Positions 47,370 to 55,603 are shown, numbered from the stretch's first letter. The stretch: DNA of 64,000 nt from JACMQX01 sp044225675 (GCA_044225675.1 JBGAIH010000010.1:62001-126000), one strand, 5' to 3'. The notes: generated from the letters alone by a model not told the origin. Numbers and translations: made by a program.

Positions 47370-47795
47370 ATGGAGCACCGATCAGCCTGCCAAAGGCAAC
47401 ACCGAGTCCTCGGCCACTACATTGCAGTGCAGGCTTGGCTTCGCGGGTTGGACTGCATCGCGGTTGAGCGACAGGACCTTGAAAAGTATCTCGCTTTGGA
47501 ACGATTCAAGAGCGAGAGAATCAAGTGGCTCCTGGACGATCTGACCACCGTACAGCTCGGCGTTCTGGTCGAGTGCGCGGTCATCCTCGCTCTTTCTCAT
47601 CCCGCGTGGTGCAAGTGGCTACCCACGGCAGCCCAACGTATCGCCAAGATCGCAGAAGACGCGCCGAAGACGGCTCTGTTCTTTGAGCCAGGCACAGGAA
47701 AGAAGCGGGTCCAAGAAGCGGACGTCGTGCGTTATCTGGCAATTCTCGATAGCGGCTTGTCCGCGCCACAATTCGGTGCGGGAACTGCGGCCTAA
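47370..47795 (+). CDS. Gene-cassette ORF, unknown function
   Basis: A 141-residue protein of unknown function with a good RBS (AAAGGAGAT). It begins with a helical basic region (QRQHRVLGHYIAVQAWLRGL), contains a hydrophobic stretch (LTTVQLGVLVECAVILALSH) and ends GAGTAA. Its TAA stop lies inside the first core site of an attC recombination site, exactly as in integron cassettes. Its GC is lower than the genome's. No further match is recognised. Confidence 0.7.
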   Translation: MEHRSACQRQHRVLGHYIAVQAWLRGLDCIAVERQDLEKYLALERFKSERIKWLLDDLTTVQLGVLVECAVILALSHPAWCKWLPTAAQRIAKIAEDAPKTALFFEPGTGKKRVQEADVVRYLAILDSGLSAPQFGAGTAA

Positions 47796-47876
47796 CCCCT
47801 CGCTCAACCCCCGACCCACTTCGGCAGGCCACCTTGGCCCGGACCTCTGAGGTCGGGGTTAGCTCGAACGTTAGGC
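47790..47876 (+). repeat. Integron attC site (59-base element)
   Basis: An 87-bp imperfect palindrome bounded by core sites GCCTAAC (R'', 47790-47796) and GTTAGGC (R', 47870-47876). The inner arms pair: CAACCCCCGACC near 47806-47817 against GGTCGGGGTTAG near 47851-47862, with an unpaired centre. This is the defining architecture of attC sites recognised by integron integrases. No intI, attI or second attC was found in the window, so this is a solitary or fragmentary cassette. Confidence 0.88.
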
Positions 47877-47922
47877 GTCCCGGCCACCGCACATTCGCAA
47901 ACTTTAGAGACGCTTACGACCA

Positions 47923-48594
47923 ATGAATACTACCCAAGACTCGGGGATCACGCCCAAAACTGTGGAAAAAGTTTGGGCGGAGGTTCAGACGATTGTCAAT
48001 GCCCTCACAGAGAAAATGCCCCCAGGAGCTGGCCAGCGAATGAAGGACGTGCTCAGCTTTCGCACATCTATCTCTAGTGAGACGGACAGAGGTGCGGTTC
48101 TTATGTCCGCGGCTTACTTGGACGACAAACTCAAGGAATTGATCGAGAAGCGGCTCGTGCAGGACAAGAAGATTTCCCGTCGAGTTTTTGACTTGAACGG
48201 CGCACTTGGAACTTTCTCGTCGCGAATTGACTTTGCTTACCTACTTGGAATAATTCCGAAGAACGCGCGACGAGATCTCCACACGATCCGTGCGATTCGG
48301 AATCAGTTTGCCCACCATGCTTCGCCATTGAGTTATGACCACACGAAAGTGAAGCCGCTATGTGACAAACTTACTTTTCATGGGGTTAAGGACGTAGCCG
48401 GCCCGGATTCAAAGTTCCGCCGATCGGTGATGGGGTTGCTCAGCTACATTACCCTCGCGTTTGAAAAGATCAAACCCCTTGAAGCAGAACCGAGTTATCA
48501 GATTCCGGATAGAACAGAAGCATATCAAACAGTGGCTCAGGTCTTCTCCGCGACAACAGGCGTCGAGTACCCTCTTAAGCACCACCACGAGTAG
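47923..48594 (+). CDS. MltR-family protein
   Basis: A 223-residue protein resembling the MltR/DUF4145-like family named after the E. coli mannitol operon regulator. The signature is ETDRGAVLMSAAYLDDKLKE followed by GTFSSRIDFAYLLGIIPKN, DLHTIRAIRNQFAHH (HEPN-like R-x4-6-H layout) and a helical C-terminus. It directly follows the attC site, as a second cassette would. Such proteins are frequent cargo of mobile elements; the role here is unknown. Before the IS insertion its stop lay about 13 bp from the convergent DGQHR gene. Confidence 0.75.
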   Translation: MNTTQDSGITPKTVEKVWAEVQTIVNALTEKMPPGAGQRMKDVLSFRTSISSETDRGAVLMSAAYLDDKLKELIEKRLVQDKKISRRVFDLNGALGTFSSRIDFAYLLGIIPKNARRDLHTIRAIRNQFAHHASPLSYDHTKVKPLCDKLTFHGVKDVAGPDSKFRRSVMGLLSYITLAFEKIKPLEAEPSYQIPDRTEAYQTVAQVFSATTGVEYPLKHHHE

Positions 48595-48747
48595 CGACCA
48601 TTGCCCTTTAAGGCTACGCTGATTTAGCCCTCGATTTCCGCAACGCTCGATGACCCCATTTCACATTGCGCGTGTTCATGCCCAAGAAGGCGGACTTGGG
48701 CGTTGTCCTGCTGCTTTCGAGAGGGCCTTGCGGGCTCTCTTTGGCCC

Positions 48748-49753
48748 TTACGGACGCATCTGTGCCAGCAACAGCCCTCGGCTCATGTAGATGTTGGCCA
48801 ATGCCAACGCGGTGAACGCGCGCGTCGCGTTCTTGTGCAGGCCGCGGTAGCGCACCTTGCTGAACCCCCACTGCCGCTTGATGATCGCGAACACGTGCTC
48901 AACGCGTGCCCGGACCTTGGACTTCTCACGATTCTTGCGCCGCTGCCCGGACCTTGGACTTCTCACGATTCTTGCGCCGCTGCTTCTCGTCGGGCACCCC
49001 ATTGATATGGCGCACCCTCTGGTTCGTACAGTCTTCGGCCAGCGGCGCGGCTGCGATCAGTTCTTGCTGGCTGGCATACGCATTGTCGCCGTAGACCTTG
49101 AACTCTCCGCCGTGCAGCAAGTCGGGTAACGGGTGCTTGTCATGCACATTCGCGGCCGTCACCACCGCGCTATGTGCCAGTCCCCAGTGGCTGTCCACCC
49201 CGATATGCAGCTTCATGCCAAAGAAGTAGTTCTTGCCCTTGCCCACCGGCTGCATCTCGGGGTCGCGCTTCTTCTGCCTGTTCTTCGTCGAGCTGGGCGC
49301 GCTGATGATGGTGGCATCCACGATCGTGCCCGTGCCCACCCTCATACCCTGGCCCTGCAGTACCTCGCCCACCTTGGCAAACAGCGCCGCTCCAAGTTGA
49401 TGCTGCTCCAGCAATCGCCGAAACCGCAGCAGCGTCGTGCCGTCGGGAACCCGCTCGCGTCCCAGGTCAATGCCCACGAAGCTGCGCAGGCTGGCGCTGT
49501 CATACAGCGCCTCTTCGCAAGCCTCGTCGGCCAGGTTGAACCAGTGCTGCACGAACAGCATGCGCATCATGCGCTCCAGCCCGATCGGCGGGCGGCCGCC
49601 TTCCCCCTTGGGGTAGTACGGCTCCACCACGCAGCACAACTCCTGCCATGGCACGATCTTGTCCATCGTCTTGAGGAACAGATCGCGTCGCGTCGGGCGA
49701 CGGAATTGCTCGAAGTTCTTGTCCGCTTCCATGGCAAGGGTTTGCTGTTTCAT
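48748..49753 (-). pseudogene. IS5-family transposase disrupted by a 37-bp tandem duplication
   Basis: DDE transposase with an N-terminal DUF772-type region (FEQFRRPTRRDLFLKTMDKI, RPPIGLERMMRMLFVQHWFN) and the catalytic core (GTIVDATIISAPSSTKNRQK, AHSAVVTAANVHDKHPLPDL, KVYGDNAYASQQELIAAAPL). At 48909-48982 a 37-bp segment encoding RRKNREKSKVRA is duplicated. The frame shifts and stops at 48926 after AAAQES. The lost C-terminus (RVEHVFAIIKRQWGFSKVRY) with its catalytic Glu continues in another frame to 48748. Confidence 0.9.
48909..48982. repeat. 37-bp perfect tandem duplication inside the transposase
   Basis: Units 48909-48945 and 48946-48982 are identical and start CCCGGACCTTGGACTTCTC. As 37 is not a multiple of three, this alone explains the premature stop. 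Loss of one unit would restore the transposase frame. Confidence 0.95.
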
Positions 49754-49805
49754 GAATCGCTCAACGCATCACAGGGGCAATTGGTGGACCTTTTTCAGCA
49801 TAGCC

Positions 49806-50978
49806 TTAAAGTAAAGGCTTCTGGATGTGTATCAATCCCATATCCGCCAGCATAGTTGACGCTAGCTCGCCTTCGCCGCTACTTCCGGGCTTAAACCGTT
49901 CCACGGTGAAGTCTTCTTCGTTCAAATTGACCCTGTTAAGAAGGGCCAGATACTGCTCCTGAGTAGGCACAGATCCTGGTCGTCCCAATCGAGCGTAGAC
50001 AGGGCGAAATACCCGCATCAACGCACGAAAGCCGTTCGTTCGCGGTAATACGGAGCCTTGGCCGGTGTTGTTCCATGCATTCGGCCAACGGCTCCGAACG
50101 GCGGAGAAATAGTTCCAAACAACATCTAGAATTTCGACATCGCGGCCCTCCACAAAAAGAGATCTTAGGGGGGCCTTTACTAGAGTCTCCGAGGTTGGAC
50201 GCTCAAGAGACTTTCCACGCTTGAGAATATCTCGATCAAGGATCGGAGAAATGGAGATAAGCGGAAGAATAGACTCGACAACACCCGCTTGAGTCAGGAC
50301 TTCATTGATGCGACCTTCAGTGGCGGTACCTAAACGCTTGATGCGCTGGTACATCGGGCTATCTTTGTGTCGATCTAGCGCTACAGCGATGTTATGACTC
50401 GTCTTTTGAGGGCTTCTTGCTTTTGCAAGCTCAAACAGGTCATAGGCCAAACTGCGATTGACCTTCGTTTGCGCCAAGTTAACCACCGAGAAGATGTAGC
50501 CTTGATCTTCAAGCTCAATGTCCACGAATATGCTTACGTTAACGTCGAAGTCCGCCCCGGTGAAATGTTCCAGTCCCGCAATACGGTGTTGGCCATCTAG
50601 CACTTTTGCGATCTGCCGATATAAGATCGGCTGCATGTCGCCGTCTGGGTCCAAGTCATTGCTCAAAGTAAGTTCGCCTGTCTCCTCGTTGTAGGAGGCG
50701 CATCTTTCTTCGACAGCGAGAATCACTGCCGTGGGAAAACTGGCATCCACTGTGTTTACATACTGACCTAGTTCTTCGACGCGTTTTTTACTGAGTGGAC
50801 GTTGAATACCAAGATACTCTTCAACTTCGCGTTCTTTTAGCATACGTCGGACGTCGAAATACGAGATCTCAACTAGTCGCTTAAACGGAATCGACGCAAT
50901 AAAGAACTCGCCCATAGGCTGCTTCAGGCGAATTGCCTTTACGGGGAACGAGATTGGACTTTCGTCGGTGCCTCTCAT
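49806..50978 (-). CDS. DGQHR-domain (DndB-like) protein
   Basis: A 390-residue cytosolic protein with the DGQHR motif (AKVLDGQHRIAGLEHF, residues 128-132), the ParB-like fold of DndB/DpdB-type proteins tied to DNA-modification and phage-defence loci. Before it lie FFIASIPFKRLVEIS and RPLSKKRVEELGQYV; after it VNLAQTKVNRSLAYDLFELA. The C-terminal half (from about 200) has no recognised domain. Its start overlaps the stop of the membrane protein gene (ATGA), so it is the third gene of a coupled operon with a D12-class methyltransferase. GC is clearly lower than in flanking core genes, suggesting transfer. A role in DNA-modification-linked defence is inference. Confidence 0.85.
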   Translation of the reverse strand: MRGTDESPISFPVKAIRLKQPMGEFFIASIPFKRLVEISYFDVRRMLKEREVEEYLGIQRPLSKKRVEELGQYVNTVDASFPTAVILAVEERCASYNEETGELTLSNDLDPDGDMQPILYRQIAKVLDGQHRIAGLEHFTGADFDVNVSIFVDIELEDQGYIFSVVNLAQTKVNRSLAYDLFELAKARSPQKTSHNIAVALDRHKDSPMYQRIKRLGTATEGRINEVLTQAGVVESILPLISISPILDRDILKRGKSLERPTSETLVKAPLRSLFVEGRDVEILDVVWNYFSAVRSRWPNAWNNTGQGSVLPRTNGFRALMRVFRPVYARLGRPGSVPTQEQYLALLNRVNLNEEDFTVERFKPGSSGEGELASTMLADMGLIHIQKPLL

Positions 50979-51622
50979 GGCGTCACCTGCCTATGCCTGT
51001 CAACGCTCTTCATCCAGTCTTCAGTGGGTTTTATTAATTGAAGCTCTGATACATCCGGCATGCGGTACCCGTGATACACGAATACGAGGTAGCGAAGCAC
51101 GAGGGCGACAACAGTAATTGCCACGGAGATCCAGAAAACAGCGGGAACATTGATTCCGTCAGCTTTCCGCATCAGTGCGAACATCACTGCTCCAACGACA
51201 ATGATGATGACTGCAAGCGTTGAAATCGGTCGCCTGTGCGGCAATTTATCTGCTCCCTTTGGCTCATATGTGGCAAGCCAAAGCGTTGGGCTTAGCAAGG
51301 AAATGGCGAACAGTAGTAGCTCACCTCTAGAGAACATGGATACGACCGAGGCCCAATACGTCTTGATCCAAAACTTGATTGGGTCACTCCCGATTGCTTC
51401 CTTCGTCGGCTCAGGCGCGAGTACTAGTAGAACCAACCCTCCCAGCCAGAAAGGCATGGTGGCGAAAACTATGCCATGGAAAAATTCATAGAGCGCGCCC
51501 AGGAAGTTCGTGAGGTTGCATTTGAACAGTGTTCCGATCAACCATAGGCTAGACAGCCATTGGTGAACCTTTTGACCGTGCTCGCGTGCATCTTCCCGTA
51601 AGCGGGCGAATAGTGTTGCCAT
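50975..51622 (-). CDS. Four-helix membrane protein of the Dam/DGQHR operon
   Basis: A 215-residue inner membrane protein of unknown family. Four hydrophobic segments are visible: IVFATMPFWLGGLVLLVLAP, LLLFAISLLSPTLWLATYEP, ISTLAVIIIVVGAVMFALMR and VFWISVAITVVALVLRYLVF. The ~30-residue N-terminus and the C-terminal tail (SELQLIKPTEDWMKSVDRHR) are charged and cytoplasmic. A strong RBS (AAGGGGGG) precedes the ATG at 51622, 9 nt after the methyltransferase stop. In a defence setting a small multi-helix protein could be a membrane-disrupting effector, but nothing in the sequence proves this. Confidence 0.75.
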   Translation of the reverse strand: MATLFARLREDAREHGQKVHQWLSSLWLIGTLFKCNLTNFLGALYEFFHGIVFATMPFWLGGLVLLVLAPEPTKEAIGSDPIKFWIKTYWASVVSMFSRGELLLFAISLLSPTLWLATYEPKGADKLPHRRPISTLAVIIIVVGAVMFALMRKADGINVPAVFWISVAITVVALVLRYLVFVYHGYRMPDVSELQLIKPTEDWMKSVDRHRQVTP

Positions 51623-51631
51623 AGTCCCCCC

Positions 51632-52459
51632 TTAAATTGCCGTTATCAATAGTTCGTTGTACCTACCGCGAAAGCTCGCGTCGCCAGCTAGAACACTGGC
51701 TCTTTCGAGCGAAGTCATGTCAAAGTGTCCGTCATAGAGTTTGCGAACAGAGGCGTGATCGGCGTTAGTCGAAACGATCCTGACTTTCCGGGCTTTCGCT
51801 CGCACAAGGCAGTCGCGGAGGCGGATTTGATCCTCCCAACTGAATAAAGACTCGTTGTACTTGATGAAGCCGTTTAAATTGTGCTTCACAGTGTATGGCG
51901 GATCGGCGAATACAAGATCACCCTCCTCCGCAGCATCTATGCTGCTTGCAAAGTCCTGGCATCGCAAATCGGCTCCAGACAATAGGTCTGCTACCGACGA
52001 CCAGTTATCACTGGGCAATTGCACCCTTGGTTTGGTCCCGATCGGAACATTGAATTCGCCACGTCGGTTTACGCGATAAAGTCCGTTCCAGCACGTTCTA
52101 TTTAGATAAATGAACTGAGACGCTCTCTCTACCCTAGAAGGAAATACGGTCGCGCGTATCTCGTAATAGTGCGCTTCATTGTGTAGCGCGTCGTGGTAAG
52201 CAAGACGGGACTGAATCTCAGCGGGCTGATCGCGAACACATCGATATGTTTCAATTAGCCCTTCATTCACGTCTGATAGCAATGCGCGCTTCGGAGCCAA
52301 TGCAAAGAAAATAGCGGCACTGCCGGTGAATGGTTCAATGTATTTGCCTTGAATCGTCGGCACTATTGAACGTATGTGAGGCGCGAGCCAACGCTTCCCC
52401 CCCGCCCATTTCAAAAAAGGCTTAGGGGCGGTCAATATTTCCAAGGTCTGATTTTTCAT
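51632..52459 (-). CDS. D12-class N6-adenine DNA methyltransferase (Dam-like)
   Basis: Transfers methyl from SAM to adenine in DNA. Motifs in class-alpha order are PFLKWAGGKRWLAPHI (motif X/I), GKYIEPFTGSAAIFFAL, FIYLNRTCWNGLYRVNRRGE, the catalytic DPPY at residues 186-189 (GDLVFADPPYTVKHN) and VRIVSTNAD. The ATG at 52459 follows GGGGGAGC and gives 275 residues; a further ATG at 52474 is possible. It is the first gene of the three-gene operon and has no restriction endonuclease partner. Its target site cannot be predicted, though GATC is usual for Dam relatives. Confidence 0.92.
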   Translation of the reverse strand: MKNQTLEILTAPKPFLKWAGGKRWLAPHIRSIVPTIQGKYIEPFTGSAAIFFALAPKRALLSDVNEGLIETYRCVRDQPAEIQSRLAYHDALHNEAHYYEIRATVFPSRVERASQFIYLNRTCWNGLYRVNRRGEFNVPIGTKPRVQLPSDNWSSVADLLSGADLRCQDFASSIDAAEEGDLVFADPPYTVKHNLNGFIKYNESLFSWEDQIRLRDCLVRAKARKVRIVSTNADHASVRKLYDGHFDMTSLERASVLAGDASFRGRYNELLITAI

Positions 52460-52685
52460 TTTTGCTCCCCCCATGGCAATCTGCCCTTCCGTAGCATACC
52501 CTTGCGCGCGAGCTAGTCCGAAATCGTTCGTTGTTGGTAAACGTGTTTAGTATTTTTCCGAAAGTCGCTCAATCCTGCATTGGATTTAGCGTACATACTC
52601 CTGAGCGCAATGAGGGCGATATCACACTCCGTTAACCCGCTCACACTGGCCGTGGCAGCCTCTCAGCCAAGCCGCCGTCGCCCCC

Positions 52686-54467
52686 CTACTTCCCCCACCC
52701 ATCCTTCATCCCCGCCACCCGGTTGAACACCGGCTTGCCTTCGGCGTGATCCACGCGGTCCGCCACAAAATACCCGTGCCGTTCAAACTGGAAGCGGTCT
52801 TCGCGTCGGGCCTGGGCGAGTGAGGGCTCGACGTAGGCGGTCACGACCTTGAGGCTGTTCGGGTTGAGTTCTTCCAGGAAGTCCTTGTCGCCCGTGCCCG
52901 GTTGCGGGACGCTGAAGAGCCGGTCATACAGGCGCACTTCGGCCTGCACCGCGTCGGCCGTGCCGACCCAGGTGATGACGCCCTTGACCTTGATGGCGTC
53001 GGCGCCCGGCGTGCCGCTCTTGGTGTCGGGGATGAGCCGGGCCTGCACCTCGGTCAGCTCGCCTGCGGCGTTGCGGGTGGCGCCGGTGCATTCGATGACG
53101 TGGCCGTATTTCAGGCGCACCTTGTTGCCGGGGTAGAGGCGGTTGTAGCCCTTGGGCGGGACGTCTTCGTAGTCGGTCTTCTCGATCCACAGTTCCCGGC
53201 CGAAGCTGAAGCTGCGCCGGCCCAGTTCGGGCTGGTGCGGATGCACCGGCGCGCTGCAGGCGTCGAGGTGGCCGGCGCCCATGAGTTCGTCCCAGTTGGT
53301 GATGACGAGCTTGACCGGCTCCAGCACCGCCATGGCGCGCGCGGCCTTGGGGTCGAGGTCGTCGCGCAGGGCGATGTCGAGGACGCTGTAGTCGATCCAG
53401 CCGTCGCTCTTGGTGACGCCGTTGCGGTCGTTGAAGAGGCGGATGGCCTCGGGCGTGTAGCCGCGCCGGCGCATGCCGACGAGGGTGGGCATGCGCGGGT
53501 CGTCCCAGCCATTCACATGGCCTTCGTCCACGAGCTGCTTGAGCTTGCGCTTGCTGGTGATGACGTAGGTGAGGTTCAGGCGCGCAAATTCGTACTGGCG
53601 CGGCACGGGCCTGGCGATGAGGCCGCCCGCGGCCAGGTGGTCGAGGAGCCAGTCGTAGAAGGGCCGCTGGTCCTCGAATTCGAGCGTGCAGATGCTGTGG
53701 GTGATCTGCTCGAGCGCGTCTTCCACCGGATGGGCAAAGGTGTACATCGGGTAGATGCACCAGCGGTCGCCGGTGTAGTGGTGCGTGGCGCGGCGGATGC
53801 GGTAGAGGGTCGGGTCCCGCATGTTGATGTTGGGGCTGGCCATGTCGATCTTCGCGCGCAGGACGGCGGCGCCGTCGGCGAGCTTGCCGTCGCGCATGTC
53901 GCGAAATCGCGCCAGGTTCTCGGCCGGGGTGCGGGTGCGGAAGGGGCTGTCGACGCCGGGCTTGCCGAAGTCGCCGCGGTTGGCGCGCATCTGCTCGGCG
54001 GTCTGCTCGTCGACGTAGGCCAGGCCCGCCTCGATGAGGTATTCGGCCGCGCGGTACATGAAGTCGAAGTAGTCGCTGGCCTGGTAGCGGTGCGAGGTGC
54101 CGTTGGCGTCCCAGCCGAAGCCAAGCCACTGCACCGCGTCGAGGATGCCGTTGACGTATTCGGTGTCTTCCTTCTCGGGGTTGGTGTCGTCAAAGCGCAT
54201 GTGGCAGACGCCGCCGTAGTCGGCCGCGAGGCCGAAGTTCAGGCAGATGCTCTTGGCGTGGCCGACGTGCAGGTAGCCGTTGGGTTCGGGCGGAAAGCGG
54301 GTGCGGACCTTGGCGGGGTCGAGCGGGCCCTGGGCATGGTGGGCCGCGTCGCCCGGCGAGCCGCCCCAGTGGCGCGAGGCATAGGTGCCGCTGGCCAGGT
54401 CGTGCTCGATGATCTGACGCAGGAAGTTGGTGGGCTTTGTGATTTCTTTGGCAGACGGGTCGCTCAT
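52686..54467 (-). CDS. glnS: Glutaminyl-tRNA synthetase
   Basis: Class I aminoacyl-tRNA synthetase charging tRNA-Gln. The 593-residue protein has the HIGH-type motif PPEPNGYLHVGHAKSICLNF, DRWCIYPMYTFAHPVEDAL, the KMSKS variant VITSKRKLKQLV and a C-terminal anticodon-binding beta-barrel region (VRLKYGHVIECTG, PSLAQARREDRFQFERHGYF). Start MSDPSAKEITKPTNFLRQII. It bounds the accessory region on the right; high GC returns here. Confidence 0.97.
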   Translation of the reverse strand: MSDPSAKEITKPTNFLRQIIEHDLASGTYASRHWGGSPGDAAHHAQGPLDPAKVRTRFPPEPNGYLHVGHAKSICLNFGLAADYGGVCHMRFDDTNPEKEDTEYVNGILDAVQWLGFGWDANGTSHRYQASDYFDFMYRAAEYLIEAGLAYVDEQTAEQMRANRGDFGKPGVDSPFRTRTPAENLARFRDMRDGKLADGAAVLRAKIDMASPNINMRDPTLYRIRRATHHYTGDRWCIYPMYTFAHPVEDALEQITHSICTLEFEDQRPFYDWLLDHLAAGGLIARPVPRQYEFARLNLTYVITSKRKLKQLVDEGHVNGWDDPRMPTLVGMRRRGYTPEAIRLFNDRNGVTKSDGWIDYSVLDIALRDDLDPKAARAMAVLEPVKLVITNWDELMGAGHLDACSAPVHPHQPELGRRSFSFGRELWIEKTDYEDVPPKGYNRLYPGNKVRLKYGHVIECTGATRNAAGELTEVQARLIPDTKSGTPGADAIKVKGVITWVGTADAVQAEVRLYDRLFSVPQPGTGDKDFLEELNPNSLKVVTAYVEPSLAQARREDRFQFERHGYFVADRVDHAEGKPVFNRVAGMKDGWGK

Positions 54468-54604
54468 GCCACTGATTCTAGGGTTTTACCCAGTCGCTCT
54501 TACGGTCTGAAACAGCTTTGACGTTCCATGCGGTAGTGCAACAGGCGCTGGCGCGTTTAATGGGTGCATGGGCAGTCCTGCCCGTTCACACAAGGAGTCT
54601 GATC

Positions 54605-54979
54605 ATGAACGACAAGTCTTCCACCGCAACAGGCGTTCCGGCCCCGCGCGCTGCCCGCCTGCTGAAGGCGGGTGCGCTGGCCTCGCTGGCCGTGGCCGGC
54701 CTGTTGGCAGCCGGCGCGGCCCAGGCTCGCTCGGATGTGTCTTTCTCGCTGGGCATCGGCGTGCCGGGCGTATCGGTGGGCGTGACCAACGCGCCGCCGG
54801 TGTATTACGCGCCGCCGGTGTATGTGCAGCCGCGTCCGGTCTACGTGCAGCCCGCGCCGGTGTACTACGCACCGGCCCCGGTGTACGTGCGCCCGGCTCC
54901 GGTGTACTACGGCCCGCCGGCCTATTACGGGTCTCCGGGGCACTGGCGCCACGGGCACGGCCGCGGACACTGGCGTTGA
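54605..54979 (+). CDS. Exported Tyr/Pro-repeat protein
   Basis: A 124-residue exported protein. An N-terminal signal (LLKAGALASLAVAGLLAAGA, cleavage after AQA) is followed by SDVSFSLGIGVPGVSVGVTN and then about ten VYYAP/VYVQPRPVYV-type repeats, with a His/Gly/Arg tail (HWRHGHGRGHWR). Proteins of this kind are common in Burkholderiales, of unknown role, probably periplasmic or surface-exposed. The ATG at 54605 follows AAGGAGTCTG. It is divergent from glnS. Confidence 0.85.
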   Translation: MNDKSSTATGVPAPRAARLLKAGALASLAVAGLLAAGAAQARSDVSFSLGIGVPGVSVGVTNAPPVYYAPPVYVQPRPVYVQPAPVYYAPAPVYVRPAPVYYGPPAYYGSPGHWRHGHGRGHWR

Positions 54980-55017
54980 GGGGCCAGGTCGAGGTCAATG
55001 GCCTAGTCCCTCAAGGA

Positions 55018-55125
55018 CGGCTGTCAGCCGTATCGGCCGGCCGACAGCCGCGGATGTCATCCGTTTTTGGCCGACATCCGCGGCTGTCATCCTCGGAAAA
55101 TGGCTGACGGCCACGGCTGTCAGCC
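55018..55125. repeat. Cluster of nested palindromes (REP/BIME-like)
   Basis: Three palindromes lie head to tail: CGGCTGTCAGCCG (55018-55030), a perfect 16-bp inverted repeat GACAGCCGCGGATGTC / GACATCCGCGGCTGTC (55043-55058 and 55073-55088, 14-bp loop), and GGCTGAC...GTCAGCC (55102-55125). The words GCTGTCAG and GACATCCG recur. It is part of a 624-bp gene-free stretch (54980-55603) that also holds three terminators. The layout resembles repetitive extragenic palindromes. Confidence 0.75.
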
Positions 55126-55168
55126 CTGACCGCAGCCACCAGCCATCGGGGGAAAGCGGTTTGCAAGC

Positions 55169-55190
55169 GGGCTCTTCGGAGCCCTTTTTT
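55169..55190 (+). terminator. Rho-independent terminator
   Basis: GGGCTC-TTCG-GAGCCC hairpin followed by six T, about 190 bp after the Tyr/Pro-repeat gene on the same strand. The TTCG tetraloop and T-run make this a textbook terminator. Confidence 0.9.
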
Positions 55191-55199
55191 GCGTCGGAC

Positions 55200-55234
55200 G
55201 AAAAAAAAGCCCGCAGACCGGGAGGTCTGCGGGC
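55200..55234 (-). terminator. Rho-independent terminator, minus strand
   Basis: An 11-bp perfect stem (GCCCGCAGACC / GGTCTGCGGGC, loop GGGA) followed on the minus strand by nine T. It is 165 bp beyond another minus-strand terminator, so it should end a separate short transcript originating between them. Confidence 0.88.
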
Positions 55235-55409
55235 CAATCAGCCGTTCGCGGTGGTGGCACCGCTTCAGCGTCGCTCCCGGTGGAGGGAGGAGGTGGGGGG
55301 AGCGAGCCCTTAGTAGAACCCAGCGCACGCGGCCCGCGTGTAGGAGAAGGCCGCATCCCCATGCAGGAAATGGCGTAAGCCCGGGCGGATGCCGGCCGGT
55401 GCGCAGCAC

Positions 55410-55442
55410 AAAAAAACCCGCAGTCCGGTGAAGGACTGCGGG
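55410..55442 (-). terminator. Rho-independent terminator downstream of the DUF3455 gene
   Basis: A 10-bp perfect stem (CCCGCAGTCC / GGACTGCGGG, 6-base loop) followed on the minus strand by seven T. It lies 160 bp after the DUF3455 gene and probably ends its mRNA. Its stem resembles the terminator at 55200-55234 (CCGCAG core). Confidence 0.85.
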
Positions 55443-55603
55443 TTGAAGACCGGCCAGCGTTGGATCATTGCCAGGCCGGCGATCACCCCGGAGGAACCAT
55501 GGGAAGTGATCTGTGCGCGCAGCGTCCCGATGCGCTGGAGTCAGGTTTTGCAGTGCGGCGCAAGGCGCCTGCACGGGGCCGCTGCGGATGCGGTGGTGGC
55601 CGC

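Larger units (their letters stand above)
48612..49805 (-). mobile_element. IS5-family insertion sequence (1,194 bp)
   Basis: Terminal inverted repeats GGCTACGCTGATTTAG (left) and GGCTATGCTGAAAAAG (right end, reverse complement) enclose one transposase. The element is flanked by TTAA on both sides (48608-48611 and 49806-49809), which fits the YTAR target duplication of the IS5 subgroup. It inserted exactly at the stop of the DGQHR gene, leaving the TAA intact. The element is probably inactive in cis because its transposase is frameshifted. Confidence 0.88.
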
